Program-made: the position numbers and the translations under genes
Notes under the pieces: generated by a model
Told to the model about the DNA's origin: nothing
What the model saw: only the letters and a program-made list of their open reading frames with translations
Databases searched by the model: none
Shown here: in pieces, positions 1-13,948 of the stretch
Layout: the number at the start of each line of letters is the position of its first letter
Position numbering within the stretch: the stretch's first letter is position 1
Source: Steromphala cineraria
Lineage: Eukaryota; Mollusca; Gastropoda; Trochida; Trochidae
Assembly: GCA_916613615.1 (NCBI GenBank)
Contig: OU744724.1
Location: 30,525,452 to 30,589,451 of the forward strand
Length of the DNA stretch: 64,000 nt
Reading direction: 5' to 3'

Positions 1-450
1 TAAAGTTTTCAATGAAAATCGGAAAAAACTTATATTTTGCTAACGCTAAAATCACACGCTTAGTTGATACGAGTAATAGTCTTTTGCTCGTACCTGATCA
101 TTCACTAATGATCCTTTATAGCTTTCTGGTTATACTTAGCTGTGATTAAGGGTTTGGTTTTATATTGTGCTTATAATATGAACAAGTGGCTGAAAACGTT
201 TAAGCATAGATCGTGCTGCGAAAGGGTTATTTTACGGGCACTTCTGTCACTGTTGACATTCCTTTTGAAGTCCTCAAGTCATTTTACATCGGTTAGGCAG
301 TTTATAAGGAAATCAAGCAAACCTAGAAAACTCAAGATGAACTTTGAAGTTAATTATTTATGCACTGTTTTCATAAAAGAAAGAAATCGCGTTAATTTAC
401 AAAGTCGACTAAAATTTAGTCTATTTTTATGTTACTTTTTGGTCTTATTG

Positions 451-474
451 CTTTGGGGTCCAGAGACCCCAAAG
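451..474. repeat. Perfect hairpin CTTTGGGGTC-CAGA-GACCCCAAAG
   Basis: Ten-base perfect arms with a four-base loop in otherwise featureless AT-rich DNA. No gene is nearby; meaning unknown. Confidence 0.6.
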
Positions 475-1038
475 TTATGTAACATTTGATATTGAAAACT
501 AATGGCAGAAGGTTCTCTCTATAATACTCTTGGAAACTTCAAAGAGAAGTTTCAGCCAATGATATTTGTTTTAAGCATATTCTGGTATTTCGACGACCAA
601 TGGACAGAGCTGTTGCAAATTTATACCCACGTGACCATGTGGGTGGTACGAAATAATTGGCAAGCTTTAATTTGGAAACTGATTATTATAATAATGTTTT
701 GATGTAAAATATATCGTAAATTTTCAAAAATATATGGATGAGCGTTTACACCCTTAGAAAATATCAATTTTGCATGTGCATGTGAGCTGTTTTGTAGTTA
801 TTCGGTGTTTTTTTCTTGCATTCCACATTCGGAAACGACATTCCATTTTTGTATCAACTAGGAATTCGGTTCCTTTAATTTTACGCTAACGCTGAATGTC
901 CCGCCTTGTCAATGACTGATCGTTCACTCAATGCAATTTCAAAACATAACGTTTTGGATGATTTGTTTACGATTAAAGGTGTCTTTCTAAGGAAAGTATC
1001 GACAGGGCCTAAAGTATGATAAATTATCATCCAAAACT

Positions 1039-1425
1039 GTGTTTCACAGGAAATATCCCTTTGAAGAAAGAAACATTGAACTTGAATCACTCCCAGCATG
1101 TGAGGTGTTAGCTATTTCTAAAGATTATGTGTTAACGTCTTTTGCTAAGATAAATTCACATAAAGCCTGTGGACCTGATAATCTGCTAGGAGTAGTTCTA
1201 AAAGAGTGCAGAGTGCAACTGGCTGATATTTTCCAAACGATTTTTCAATTATCATTAAATTTCAATCATGTTCCCACTCTTTGGAAAACATCAAAATTAT
1301 CCCATTGCCAAAAAAGAAAAACAAGCCTCGGATATGTGTTACTTTTATCAACTTGTGTTGATATATTTGCTATAAGAAGACACATGGGTGAGATTCTCTA
1401 TATAATCTTTAATGCCATCCTATAA
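1039..1425 (+). pseudogene. Decayed non-LTR retrotransposon reverse transcriptase fragment
   Basis: The + frame reads AKINSHKACGPDNLLGVVLK, then FQLSLNFNHVPTLWK, typical of LINE reverse transcriptases (K..GPD...LK...LS...VP..WK). Near 1290-1300 the frame shifts, and the expected PLPKKKNKP continues in another frame, so the copy is dead. It is short and 5' and 3' truncated. Clade uncertain (CR1/jockey-like). Confidence 0.75.
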
Positions 1426-2094
1426 TATGATGAAAATTATGAACTTGTAGCTGAGATTTTTTCTATTTTTTTTAGCAACTTTCGGCTGTAATACGATCAA
1501 CACTCAATTAAGGAAAATTATTCTTGCAACATGTAATTAACCTGAAAGTCAATGGGAAATTCGTCGGGTTTAAACTAAATTTGCGGGTATTGGAAAACAA
1601 TGTATCCCGAAAAGTTTACTAGCGCAACAATTTCTCTATTAATTAATCACTGACTCTTGTATTAAACTCACCGTCAGCTATCTTTTAAACTTAGAGCAAC
1701 ATAGATTTGAATTACCGTATTAATGTTTAGAAATTTTATATCATAAAAAATTATATCATGTCATAATTGAGATAGGAGACGTATCTATCATTGGGTGGAA
1801 TTTAAGCGGAACGAACAAGATGTTGTACTATGTACATAGTGTACTGATATCTATCAAAACAAAGAGCAAAAAATATGCGTCTTCGATTTGAACAATTTAT
1901 TCAAGTAAAAGACCCCGTCCCCGTCCCCGTCCCCGTCCTCCCTAACCTAACTCTCCTGGTTCTATATAGTGATACATAACCGGGTGCCCCAAAGCTTGCC
2001 TTTTTAAAGGCTTTTCTTGTTATTACTCGCTGTGTATTTAGTTAAAGCTAGACTTGCTGAACGAGGAATTTAACTTCATTTAAGGCTTATATGT

Positions 2095-2290
2095 TATACA
2101 CAGTCACGGCGCAGGACTGTTAAACTAAATTCAATCTCTGAAAAGAAAATACAATCAAAGTGCATCTTTTTAATTTGAATAGAAAGGAGCCCAATAAAGT
2201 TGTTAATTTTCAGAACCGCAGTGATCTAGACTTGTTATAATAATATAGACTTGCGTGGGTTTCAGGGGCTGTTAGACACACTACAGGACT
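2095..2290 (-). repeat. ~200-bp dispersed repeat, copy 1 (reverse)
   Basis: Its reverse complement (gtgtctaacagcccctgaaa...gtctag...gggctcctttc...cagagatt) matches copies at 32308-32490 and 47303-47500. No ORF or TIR was identified in this copy; family unknown. Confidence 0.6.
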
Positions 2291-3265
2291 GCATGTATAC
2301 TTACAAAACGACAGGCTGTAACAGGGTCTCCTATACAATCAACAATGCACCATCTATCCTACTGCCAATGATTTGCAAATACTCTTCGAAAAGAATATTT
2401 GCTCAACAAACCCACATACTAATTATCTAAATCTCAGTGCTTAAATTTAAATCTCTCAAACCTATTTACTAATAGCAAAAACATGAATTTAATCCAAATA
2501 ACATACATATACCACACGCATTTCCTGTCTTAACAAAGCTTGACTAACTAAACGTGATCAACTGTATGTTAATTAGCTCTCTATCCACGAAATACCACAG
2601 TACACAGGTAACATGGTCATACCTGAAGCGTATATTTGTACTCCGTAGTGTGTAGGTGTGTGATATTTACAGCCCGTCTCCCAGTCCCTCGATTCATTAT
2701 TCGACAGAAATATTTTATTTAAGTGTCACTTGCCAGTTTCATGTTAAAACATGGTATGTATGAAGCAAAACTAAACAAAGCGACAACCATCCGCGTAGGG
2801 CTTATGAGACACTAGTCTTAAACAATAATAAACATATGTACAAATAATGAATTAAAAATTATAAAAATATACTAAAATGAATAAAAAGACATTTTAGAGA
2901 AACCTTATGCGCCTAAGAAACATATTTGTAACTATATTAGCTAAATTCATGGCACCTGCGGCATCCTGAACGCTAATAATATTAACAAGAACTGTTATTT
3001 TATCCCTTATATCAAAGATAAGTAAAACATCAAACAGGTTATAAGTTATTTCAATTTTTCCAAACCAGACCGAAAAACGACAACTCCGAAAACTCTAGAT
3101 CTAGATCTGTGAAGGATCTAATTCAATGTCAGGGCTCCTACCTAAATCAATCTTGTTCTTATCTAAGTTTCTGTTGTAGATTGATATATAGTATGACCTT
3201 AGGGCGGCACCTTGCTATACGAGTCCGTTCAGCTGAAAGGTAAATACTTGTACACGTGGGTTTAA

Positions 3266-3620
3266 AGGGGCAGTAGCACGTTTTTAGAGGGAATATAAGA
3301 TGATGTCAGAAAATGAAAATCAATGGTTCCAATTGAAAGACAATGTATTTAAACTAAATGGAGCAGTAATAATTAAAACATATAACGAAAAGTGTAGCCA
3401 TGCGATTCCTTTTTCTTACACAAAATGAATTAAAGGTGTTCACACAAAATGGCCGCCAATGGATTGTATGTGAATCTTCATACTTTGTCCTCTGACTATG
3501 GATGATTGGCTTGTGTAATGAGATTTTTGACAATGTCAAAATAATTTATTTAGCATTAACTTACAATAATCTGTGAAAAATGTAAAATATAAAATTATCA
3601 AAACACGTGCTACTGCCCCT
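3266..3620. mobile_element. TTAA-flanked MITE with terminal inverted repeats
   Basis: The ends are inverted copies of AGGGGCAGTAGCACGT, each flanked by TTAA (3262-3265 and 3621-3624). TTAA target duplication is the hallmark of piggyBac-type transposition. 355 bp, no transposase; non-autonomous. Confidence 0.8.
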
Positions 3621-3624
3621 TTAA

Positions 3625-5336
3625 GGATGGTGTACCTACATTTGAAAACTCAGTGGATGTTTCCTTCACAAAACCGCCCGATTTTTTTACCCAGGAACCT
3701 AAAAGTTCATTTATTCTGTACTCGAAAAATTATTTCAATTATCAAAGTTACAAACAATGATATTTAAAAGTCCAAAACCGTTGGTGAAAATAGTTTATCA
3801 TCTCAAATTAGATGTCTTCCCTTTATCATTTAGATATCTGCTGCATATGTTCGATCGTTCTTCACATGGACGTATATCAACAGGATGGTTCATACTTCTT
3901 GAGTACAGCTGATATGACCTTGGATAGAACAGTATAAATAACGTTGCAACATTATCTAAGACAACTAACCGGTTTGTTACACCGGCAGAGGGAAGGAAGC
4001 GTCACGCTGTATATCATTTCCATCTGTATTCTGTAGCTGATAAAATATATTTTAACTTTAAACATTTAGTAGGGACATTATATAACCTGTATAAAGAGTC
4101 CCTGATTTAAGTGATTTTACAACATTCATATGGAAAGTCATATCCCACTGATGAAATTTGATCTTAAGGCACCTTAAATTTTGATCTATGTCAAACGTCG
4201 CGTAAACAGAATAAAGAAGTCGTATATCCATAACAATATTTGTCATTCGACATTGTGTATTGTACTGAATGCGATGAATCACTGTAGCCCCAATCGCTTA
4301 ATGATAATCATTCGCATCAATATCGGGTTTAGGCAACAGGAAAGATCTGAAAACATCGTCAGTTATACTTTCGGCAGGTCAGAAGTGTCCGAGTTATATT
4401 CCCTTGTCACACCCTGTAGATGACCGAAGTCAAAGATGATGATGACGTCATGACAAGAAATTCTTACTCCTATAAAACGGCTAAAAAATATGCCCTTTTT
4501 TGTGAATGATCTCCCTTGATTGTAATCAAAGGGTTTGGTCGTCGAAGGATAGCGATTTCCTTAGCTTAGATTAGAAAATGCTTGTTTTCAGTATTTTATA
4601 AACAAATCTCTTTTATCTGCAAAGATAAGTTGCAGAAAACAATACCATGTAATTCTGTGTTATCTTTCTCTGATAACAGTTTTTTGCTTTTCCCTCTCTC
4701 AACAGTTGGTATAGTGTCGTTGTCCCCTGGGTGTAAGCAGTCAATGGTCAATTATCAAATGAATTTATCTAATTTAATCATTCTCCCTGACAATTCTTGT
4801 ATGTGTATGAATGTGTTTTCACCATTTAGTACATATTTAAACGCATAGTCCCGTTGGTCATACCTGGCAGAGCAAAATTCAATGTTCTTTCTCATATATA
4901 TCATTATCCGAGGTTACACTTAAATATACCAAATGACTTATTTTTATTCTTCTCTACTTATATACCAACATATATATCACGGACTTCTACCTCAGTTGTT
5001 TAATTCAATGTTCAGAGCTATGTAACTATAATGATAGAGTAAAACGCTGACAACCCCATTTATTTATGTATAACATGTCACAGGCCACGTAATGCAATTA
5101 TTTTGAGAATAAACCGGTTTGTGTTTTCATCGTGGTAAAGCCCTATGATGATGTTTAGTGAAAACAATATTGAACTTTGTATGCATTGACAGAAACATTT
5201 GCATACTTTTGGTTACATCAACATATCAAATGAAAAGCATCAATTTCACAATATCTCATACCGAATGCCACATTTGACATATTATCGAGGGTCATACTTT
5301 CAAAGGCATCGACTATACTGGTAATAAATCATCGCC
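3625..5336. other. No gene seen
   Basis: AT-rich DNA with short ORFs on both strands that show no protein family, no splice-bounded coding pattern and no clear repeat. Confidence 0.5.
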
Positions 5337-6565
5337 CTTCACCACTTTTCATATCAGTATCAACCATATTATAAACGGAGAAATAATTCAGTAGCATCAG
5401 TCACAAATAAGAAGAAAGGGGGGGGGGGGGGGGGGGGTATACCAATCTTTACCCATGTATATACCCAATTTTCAAATAACTTATAAGGTATATGAACCAT
5501 ATTTCTTGTAAATGTTTAACATCAGCTCCTGTACATACGGCATTATACGGAGGAAAGCATCATTATCATCAGTCACAGAAGACAAAGAAGAAACTTATAC
5601 CCACTTTTCTTATCAATATCAACCATATTATCAACGGAGAAATGCTTCAGTATCAACTGTCAAAGAAGAAGGGGTGTTTTTTTCCAATAACTCATAAAGT
5701 ATATGAACCATATTTCTTGTAAATGTCAAACATCAACTAATGTATATATGGTATATATCAAATGCTTCATTATAAGCAGTCACAGAAGAAGAAGAAGAAG
5801 AAGAAGAAGAAGAAACTTACAACGAGGTTACAAAGACCTCTGATACATGTCATCGACTCGTCACTTCATTCTACTTCATCATATTGGGATGCATATATAC
5901 CAATTTTTACTCATATAATATCAACAGTACCCAAGGCCATGCATACTATCAAATGACTGAGGTATGGATTACAGTAACAGCTTATTGCCCACTTACAACT
6001 TTTCATATAACATATAAAGAATATTAACCATATTTCGTTTATATATGTCAAACATAGACTCTTGCATTTTCGAAGAAATGCTTCAATACAATCAGTCATA
6101 AAAGAAGAGGAAGAAGAAGAAGAAGAAGAGGAAGAAGAAGAAAGATCTCATTACGAGGCCACAAAGACCTCTCATACATGTCATCTCGACTCGTCACTTC
6201 ATGTCACTTCATGTCACTTCATCATTAAAGAACCAATTGTCGGGGAGGGGGGCATATATATACCAATCTCTACCCATATATACAACCCAAGGCCATGTAT
6301 ACTATATCAAATGTCACCGCTGCCATTGATTCCAGTAACAGCCCATCGCCCATTTACCATTTTTCAACTTATAAAGCATAATTACCATATGTCATGTATT
6401 TGTCAAACAACAATTCATGCTTAACTTCTTTGTAATTCATGCATATACGGAGAAATGCTTCAGTATAGTCCATCAGTCACAGAAGAAGAAAAAACTTGTA
6501 ATGAGGTTACATCGACCTCTGCAAATATATGCCATCTCGACTCGTGACTTCATTATACTTCATCA
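5337..6565 (+). repeat. Degenerate ~320-380-bp tandem repeat with embedded GAA and poly-G runs
   Basis: Units begin near AGAAATGCTTCAGTATCA-GTCACAGAAGAAG (about 5380, 5549, 5636, 5757, 6073 and 6451); the full units also carry TTACGAGG-CACAAAGACCTCT and CATCTCGACTCGTCACTTC. Each (GAA)n sits at the same place in the unit: ten perfect GAA at 5785-5814, an interrupted run at 6104-6142. A 20-base G run occupies 5418-5437. Confidence 0.75.
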
Positions 6566-6799
6566 TTAACAACAAAGTCTACTTCAACGATACGACACTG
6601 CCCCTAGCAGCAATGCTCACTGAGTAAAAGGTCACGGACGCCCATGATAAATAAACATCCCCTCTCATGTTCTAAGCCGCATCCATCCTATTTATAGGCA
6701 AGAATGTTTCGTATTACTTCATTTATGCCTACATATTAAAAGTATATCAATTCACATACATCGGTTCCAAGCATGTCGAGAAGTTCAAACTGAACTCAC

Positions 6800-6960
6800 C
6801 TGTTTGCTGCAACACACAACTTTCCTGTGATTGACAGGTGCGTGAAATGCACGCAGACAGACTGGTCACGTGACTTACTGATTCACTCTGTGTCGAATCC
6901 GTTACCTCGGAATGTGAGGGCTTGCAGCATGAGATAATGGCTTTGGATTATCTGGGACCA
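6800..6960 (-). promoter_or_regulatory. Possible promoter and noncoding first exon of a gene to the left
   Basis: On the minus strand the palindrome GTCACGTGAC (6865-6874, a CLEAR/USF-type E-box) lies about 65 bp ahead of a strong donor, GCAAACAG|gtgagt (exon edge 6800). The stretch is less AT-rich than its surroundings. No downstream coding exon was recognised between 6800 and 1, so the gene, if real, lies mostly outside. Confidence 0.3.
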
Positions 6961-7904
6961 TATGTGATGTGCTATTTATTAATCTAGCATGTGTTGCTTA
7001 TATGTTAATTCGGAATGAACATTGATTTGGGGTATACATGCGGATTCATATGAAGTTGCGTCAGGCGATCCAAGTTTTATTCTTGTCATGCAAAGTCAAA
7101 TATTTGGGGAATAAAACACTTCGGGTTGTTTGTACACGACTTTAAATGAACAAATTTAAAGCACTGCATTGCAGTTCATAGCGTGTTTACTTTGTTGGGT
7201 TTTTTTAAAATAAATTGTTCGAATAAAAAAATTAATGATGGAGATAATTAGTAGGCTAATTTTTAAACCTCGAAAAGGCAATATTTTTGTTTCTATTCTT
7301 TAATAATATATTGTGAATAATTGGCAAAATACATTTAAAGCTGTAAACGTAACAAACCAATTTAAAACAATTGATGAATACATTTTATCAAAAGGTAGGC
7401 CTATGTTGAAACAAACCAAAAGGTTTGTGAAGAGCATGTTCAAGGAATCTATTCTTATAACGGTATAGATCGAACATGTAACGACTTGTCGTTATAGTAT
7501 TGATCAAAAATTGGTATTCTGATTTACATTCACCTCTTCTTAATTGACATTTGAGAAACATGCATAATAATATAACACAATGTGAGTACAGAGAAAACTC
7601 TCTCGTAAAGAAGGTTAAATTACAGTGGCTTTCTTACACTGGCCGCTGCTAATTAGTACTTCATGGCCGTAGTGGTCAGCAGGGGCCTAGGAGCGACCGT
7701 CTCGAATTTTCTCATGACAAGATCAGACATAATAACAACCCATAAAAGTCACTTGCCTCTGTGCCTTATATCTGCCAAAACCTGCTATAATATTTTAGCG
7801 AGACGTAGAAATATTTTATATCGATAATTGTCTCTCATAATTCTTATACAAGAATGGCACTGTATATATTAATATCATTTTACATTAATTTGGTTTTTAA
7901 CTTT

Positions 7905-7973
7905 GTATTTGTTTAATATGTTGTACAGTGGTGAGACATTAATAAAAAATATCTGTCTGTCTGTCTGTCTGTA
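7905..7973 (+). repeat. AATAAA followed by a (TGTC)n microsatellite
   Basis: AATAAA at 7941-7946 is followed within a few bases by about five TGTC units (7951-7972). This layout is common at LINE 3' ends in molluscs, so it may be a retroelement tail; no coding part was found upstream. Confidence 0.4.
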
Positions 7974-7999
7974 GCTCAGACGGCGAATATATGATATAT

Positions 8000-10050
8000 A
8001 TCATGTCATGTTATTTCACTACCTCACTTTTGAAATTGGGGTCTATTGTTTACGATAATTTGAGAACATTGTAGACAATGTATATATAAAATGTAAAATG
8101 TCCAAGAGCACGTTCAGCATTCTCAATTCCTTTGGTATTATTCTTTGGAGCTCAAAATAATTACGACCTCGGTTGACATTATATATATTTCCTTTATTGA
8201 AAACTGATTCAGGTATTCAGATCCTATATATATTCCAATGTTTCACACCTTATAAATATATCTACCACTTACATATTCTCCAGTTTAACGAATATTTCAA
8301 ATGTTAAATATTTTACCTACCTTTTCCCTGTACTCAATGAAGGACCAACTTAAGATTACAACCTGGGTACAGAACAAGTTTGGAGTCCAGTCGGCTCAGT
8401 CTTGAGTATAGGCAACTCCCCGCCCACCCGATAAGATATAATTTAATATCAACTGAGATTAAAGGGTTACTTTCCTTAGAGTTATAACAATTTCTTCTCT
8501 TCCTGTTGCTTTTATCAGGGACATTAAATACGTTGAGATAACCCACGACCAAGAATGTTTGAAGATCGCCATTGTTTTACCCATGCAAACACATGTGATT
8601 TGAGATATATAATACTTCACACAGGTACATTATGATCAATAATATTTTGTTTTAATACTGTAAACGAATCATTTTCAAGATAAAATATCACAATTATTAA
8701 TTGACATATTATTGTTCTTGGCGTAGTTGTTTTTGTTGTTAATCACTCAGAATACGAAATTCGCGATTTTTTTCAGAGTGCCAGTTAAACATAGTCCACG
8801 GAATCTGTTATTTTACCTTGATGAAATAAAAAAATGATAGCTTAACACTATATGAGAGTTAGTCATACAATGAGACTCTGAAAATGAATGGTCAATAAAT
8901 CTAAAATTAGGGATGAAAACGTCACTGAATATTAATCATCTCAGAAATTGAGCGCTCAAGTATTTTCTCATAGACTCTCCTAGGCTTTTATTTTATTTTA
9001 AGGTCAGGCTGACCCAGTCAGAGAGTTCACTATAGACTTTACTCGAACTCGAATACCATTGCTATGAATCAATCAAATTCAAGATATGGGAACTCTCGGG
9101 TTGGGAGAGGGTGTAATGAACGAATGAATTTATTAAAAATTGAGACCTACTTTCTGAAAAAAAAACAACGAAAAAATACTTCCCTTTACCACAGGTCACA
9201 TTAAACCTGCCTTCTCCTGGCGTTCCCAATGGGTTCTAAAATTTAGGACAACGAGAGATAAGCGTAGATTGATCTCGTAGAAGGTGTTTATGTTGCACTG
9301 GACAATATGGTGCATTGGGCATTTAGGAACGAATTTAAACGAAGAACCTCTGTGTTTGTTTTGGAGATATTTGAAACATACGTGAACCTCTGTGTTTATT
9401 TTGGACAAGTTGAAAACAAATGCTGAGCTTAGCGACCCTGACGAGAGCGTCGGGGGGACGCTTTTTGATTATAACGTATGGCAAACGTAGTAGGAACTTT
9501 TCGGAACGATATATAAACGTACTAATGGATTCTAGATACTGTTAAATATAGAGCCATTGGCTCTGTAGCTCACCAGGCTTCATAATCAAGGTTTCAGCTT
9601 CCTAGGCCTTATGCTTCAGGAGAAGAAGAAAATAGGTTTTCAGGATGTGGCCCCTGTTGTCCTCATAACGGTCCACAAGGCCACCAAAGCTACAATTTAT
9701 AATTCTCACTACTAGTCAAGTAATCTGTACATAAAGTTTCAACTATCTAGGCCTTATGCTTCCGGAGACATTTCGCAGTTTTCTGTCGAAAGCAAATTAT
9801 AAACAAATCATATGAGACGGTTGAGCACAAACTGCCGCCAAAACGATCACTCAATACATCGGCCTGATCAAGACAAAATTTATGATATGTTGTCATGAAT
9901 ATGAAGGTTTGTCAAAAAGACGAAGATCCCATGCGATTGCCATGATGTCTATCTGCGTTCCCTCGCTACAGCTGAATTACGATTTTAGAAAATAATCAAA
10001 TCGTGACAATCGTGGCCTAGTGTAAACGTAGTATTAGTTGCCTGAATGGT
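8000..10050. other. No gene seen; scattered repeat relics
   Basis: Part of 9540-9780 (GAGCCATTGGCTCTGTAGCTC..., CTAGGCCTTATGCTTC) resembles 48205-48640 (GAGCTATTGGTTCTGTAGCTC..., GGGCCTTTTGCTTC), so an old dispersed repeat is likely. A short GAACCTCTGTGTTT duplication lies at 9344-9398. Confidence 0.4.
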
Positions 10051-10051
10051 C

Positions 10052-10433
10052 CTTGTTGGCAGTGTTGCCAGATTCCGAGGGTGTGGGTAGAATCCCATAT
10101 GCTGCTCCTCGACTTTGGAACCAACTTCCTCATGCCATCAAGATGTCTTCAACATTGACTGTTTTTAAAACGAAACTGAAAACTTACCTATTTTCAAACT
10201 GTTATTCATAGACATTATTTCACTATATTTCCCTGCAGAATTTAACAACTGACTTTATATGCTGCAAATATTCATATTTTATCATTCATGCTCTTTCTCC
10301 TACTTTCAATTTCATTCTTATGATATCAATCATTACCTTTCATTCTCAATTACTATGCGCTTTGAGCATGCACCTTGTGTATAGATATAGCGCTATACAA
10401 ATGTTCATTATTATTATTAAAAGTACGAGAAGT
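10052..10433 (+). mobile_element. 5'-truncated LINE 3' end with ATT tail
   Basis: 10052-10211 encodes APRLWNQLPHAIKMSSTLTV, FKTKLKTYLFSNCYS and a stop, the C-terminal signature of CR1/L2-type ORF2 proteins. About 200 bp of 3' UTR follows, ending GCGCTATACAAATG...ATTATTATTATTA, the usual L2-like 3' terminus. Nothing of the polymerase remains. Confidence 0.75.
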
Positions 10434-12827
10434 TGTACTTTTGCAGGAAGCGTGAAATGAAATTGGGAGCTCTTTGAATATTGTGATATATTTGATGTAT
10501 TGACCACTCTAGATATAACAATTGCCGTTTTATTTACTATTTAATTGACGTAAAAATCATTATTATACAAAATAATTGAAAATATGAGAAAAAATGTGAG
10601 ACCACTGAAATTTGGCTAAATATAACTATTGTCATTGGTGAGAAACCACGCATAAAACATTGTATTTTTTAAATCAAAAATAACATTTATGATCCCTAGT
10701 TGACATTCAATTAGAGAAACCTTTTTTATCATGCGCGATAAAAGCCTAGCAGGACATTGAATTTTCAGTACTTTTTTCAACCATAATTGAAAAAATTTCG
10801 AAAACTTTCAAATCTTTGAGTAAATTTGAGATTCTTTGAGTTGGACTTGTTGGTCAAACACTTCTTCTCACTTCAGATAAGCCATTATCTTAAAGAATCG
10901 CCAGTTTTGTCTTAAGGAAGCTTTTTTCAAATTTGATATTTGATAATTTTGTGATTTTGAAGGCTCATACTGCTCTAACGACTAACATTTGCTAAGAGAT
11001 CCTTACTAAAAAATATCAATTCAGTCAAGAGAATAATCATTACCATATTGCAGCAAAAAATATTTACTTTCATTTTCAATTATAAGTAAACTTGGATTTT
11101 CAAAAATACCAAGCCGGGGGAAAAAAGTTATCCAAAGACAGTGAATCGTTAATTGAGTGAAGTTTTCATTTCTACACTGCTAAATGGTCGTTCTATCGAA
11201 AAACCCTAATTGTTTTTCTGGAACTTTGTATGGTTTATTAGCAGAAGCTTATTTTCTGAAAACATTGGGGGTGCTTAACTAAGTTCTTTGTGTATATATG
11301 AGTTCTGATGTATTAGTATGCACGACTTATATTACATTGGACGTTTACTGCGGAGATAGTGATGTGATGTGACTTGAGATTTCTGGTAATAGTAATGTGT
11401 TAGGAATTTATATTTTATAAGAATATAGTTATGTATTAGGAATTAAGGGATACCTCAGATAGTTATATTATGTTGACAATTTGGGTTTACCGGAGATAGT
11501 GAAATGTTTGGAATTACGGTTCTTTTGAGATAGCAATATGTTGGGAATTGAGGTTCACCGGATATTATAAGTAGATTGTGGGGATTAAGGAGTTCTGGAA
11601 ATAGTCACAACAAGCATTACATTAGAGGTTTACCAGAGAATGTCACATAAGATCTTTCACACTACAAGTTTTTATCACTTTTGAAGGAAAATGGACCACC
11701 TGAATTGACAATTACAGACAGATGGCTTGATGGACAAGAAAAGTTGAAGTCATTTATAAAAAGTGTTGAAATACTTTATTAAAATCCATTTATAAACAAT
11801 AATATATTTCAACCAACGTCCAGGGAACTCCAGTCCAGGGAACTCCAGACTGAGCCAAATAGAGGAAAGCAGGGCAGACTCTCATGATCAACAACAGCCA
11901 TGTAAAATTCAATAAAATATCCCATCAAATGGAAAGCTAAAATTTACTTCACAGGAATAAAATAGTAACAACAGAATCATAAGTTAGTCAGATTTTAGGA
12001 TGTTGATAAAATAGATAAAAATGTTCATCATATACACAATTGATATAGTTTACATAAATACTGAAATGTACAATTCAAGTCATATTTTTCCTTGATAATA
12101 AAACATATTTAAAGGTATTATGTACAAGTTAAAATCTTCATTTACATATGGACAATATGCTCAAACATCTAAAGTGATAAAAGTAAATTGATGTCTAATT
12201 ATCAAATTTCCATATTCCATCTTATGACATTGGTCAGGATTCCATAAAAAATTCATTTCGAAGCAAGAATATGAACACCAATGAATGAAGAAAATCAGGA
12301 AATGTTTGGGAAACAACATATATTGCACTGCAGGCACAGGGGATGTGGACTGAATATCTAAACTTTACAGATCTTTTGTTACTGTGGTAAGAATATAAAT
12401 ATATAAGAATATTGAGATAAGAACGCAAAAAATGTCACTTTTAACTGTCAATTCTTCAGGTTCAATATGTAACTACCAAATCTAGATAACCGTTATTATT
12501 TCAAAATAGATAATCAGTTTTCAAGCTGAAGCAAGTCCTCATATCTTTTATCATTTCAACCCTCAGAAACCAAACACAAACATATTTACGAGCCTTTTTC
12601 TAGTTCTGTAGGAACATAAGGCTTGAAAAACAACACTAGAACATAGAAGTCAAATAGTGATTATAGTGATAATTCCTTTTTGCCTGACAAATTAATTTTT
12701 AAATTACTTGTAATATTTTAAACGCAGAGTGTATATCAGAGTAAAATCCAAGTCAGTTAAACTGTGGTAAATAGGATTGTGAAAGCCTTGAACTGCTTCT
12801 CCTGTGTTATCAACATTGGCCTTACTA

Positions 12828-12853
12828 CATAATAGAATTAAAATTCTATTATG
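12828..12853. repeat. Perfect 26-bp palindrome
   Basis: CATAATAGAATT, two A residues, then AATTCTATTATG. It may be the relic of a MITE; no flanking duplication was seen. Confidence 0.6.
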
Positions 12854-13948
12854 CACCAAATTGCACAAGCTCTTTGAACTAGTACTTCTAAGGCTGAAAT
12901 TGCATTATTAATCTAACAACTAATTAAGTTATTCTATTCAGTTAACTAAGCTTTTTTAAAGAATTGTTATGATAAAAAGAATTATGATTAAAACATTTAA
13001 AAACTTTCTTACTTATTCCTCTTTGTTTTTTTGATAATTACATAACACACACAATTGAACATATTGTTTTTTTGATAATTACATAACCTAACATTTATAC
13101 ACAATTAAATATAATATTGTAATTAATTTCAATATTTCTATGAGAAAACACAAACTTATTTAAATTAAAAATTTGATTTCACGAGCATAAATACATAAGA
13201 TTTTTTTTCAAACAGACAAATCATTGAATGATCAACCACATATCATCTCAACCTTTCTTACACACTGATATTAATACTTCAATGCTTGGAGGAATGTATG
13301 AATAAATTGCAAATAATAGGCAGTCAAAAATAATGTTACTACTGTTCCCTACTGATGCTTTCAAAACATCAAGAAACAGGGAAAGACTTAATACGTTCAG
13401 AATCTCAGAAAAGCTCTCAAAAAAATTTTAGACTCAGTTTAAAATAAGAGCATTAAATCCTTAATGACCAATTATTGTGAACAGATTCATGTGGTCAAGC
13501 CCATATTCATACACACAATTTTGGAGAAAAAAAACATTCAGAAAAGCATGTGCATTATGAAACTTTACTGAAAATGCTAGTAAGATTGAGCAACCCTAAC
13601 AATGATCACATCAGTTAATAATAGTTTCAAATGGGGACAGTGTTACAATAATGTTTCAGGTTTGTGTTTAAAATAGTTGAGCTAATATAATCTAAAGTAT
13701 ATAATATTGGCAGCGAGTAGAATGTTTTAGTTAAAAATATTACAATTTTTGGGGAAATATAATGATTTAGGTTTCCTAACATCAGAGTTACTGCATTCAT
13801 TATCAAACATGTATCGATACCCTAGCTCTTATGTAACTTGAGCTAAGAAAATACCACATATTACATTCAGCACAGAATCTTAACTTTCGTTAAGTAGTAT
13901 ATATACATTTGAGCAGCATCTGAAACAGCCAATCTAAAAACCGAAGTA

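Noticed and set aside
3354..3539. Minus-strand ORF (RRPFCVNTFNS-like)
   Set aside because: Lies inside the TTAA MITE and has no transposase features.
5785..6142. Poly-Glu or poly-Lys ORFs over the GAA runs
   Set aside because: Produced by the microsatellite; no coding context.
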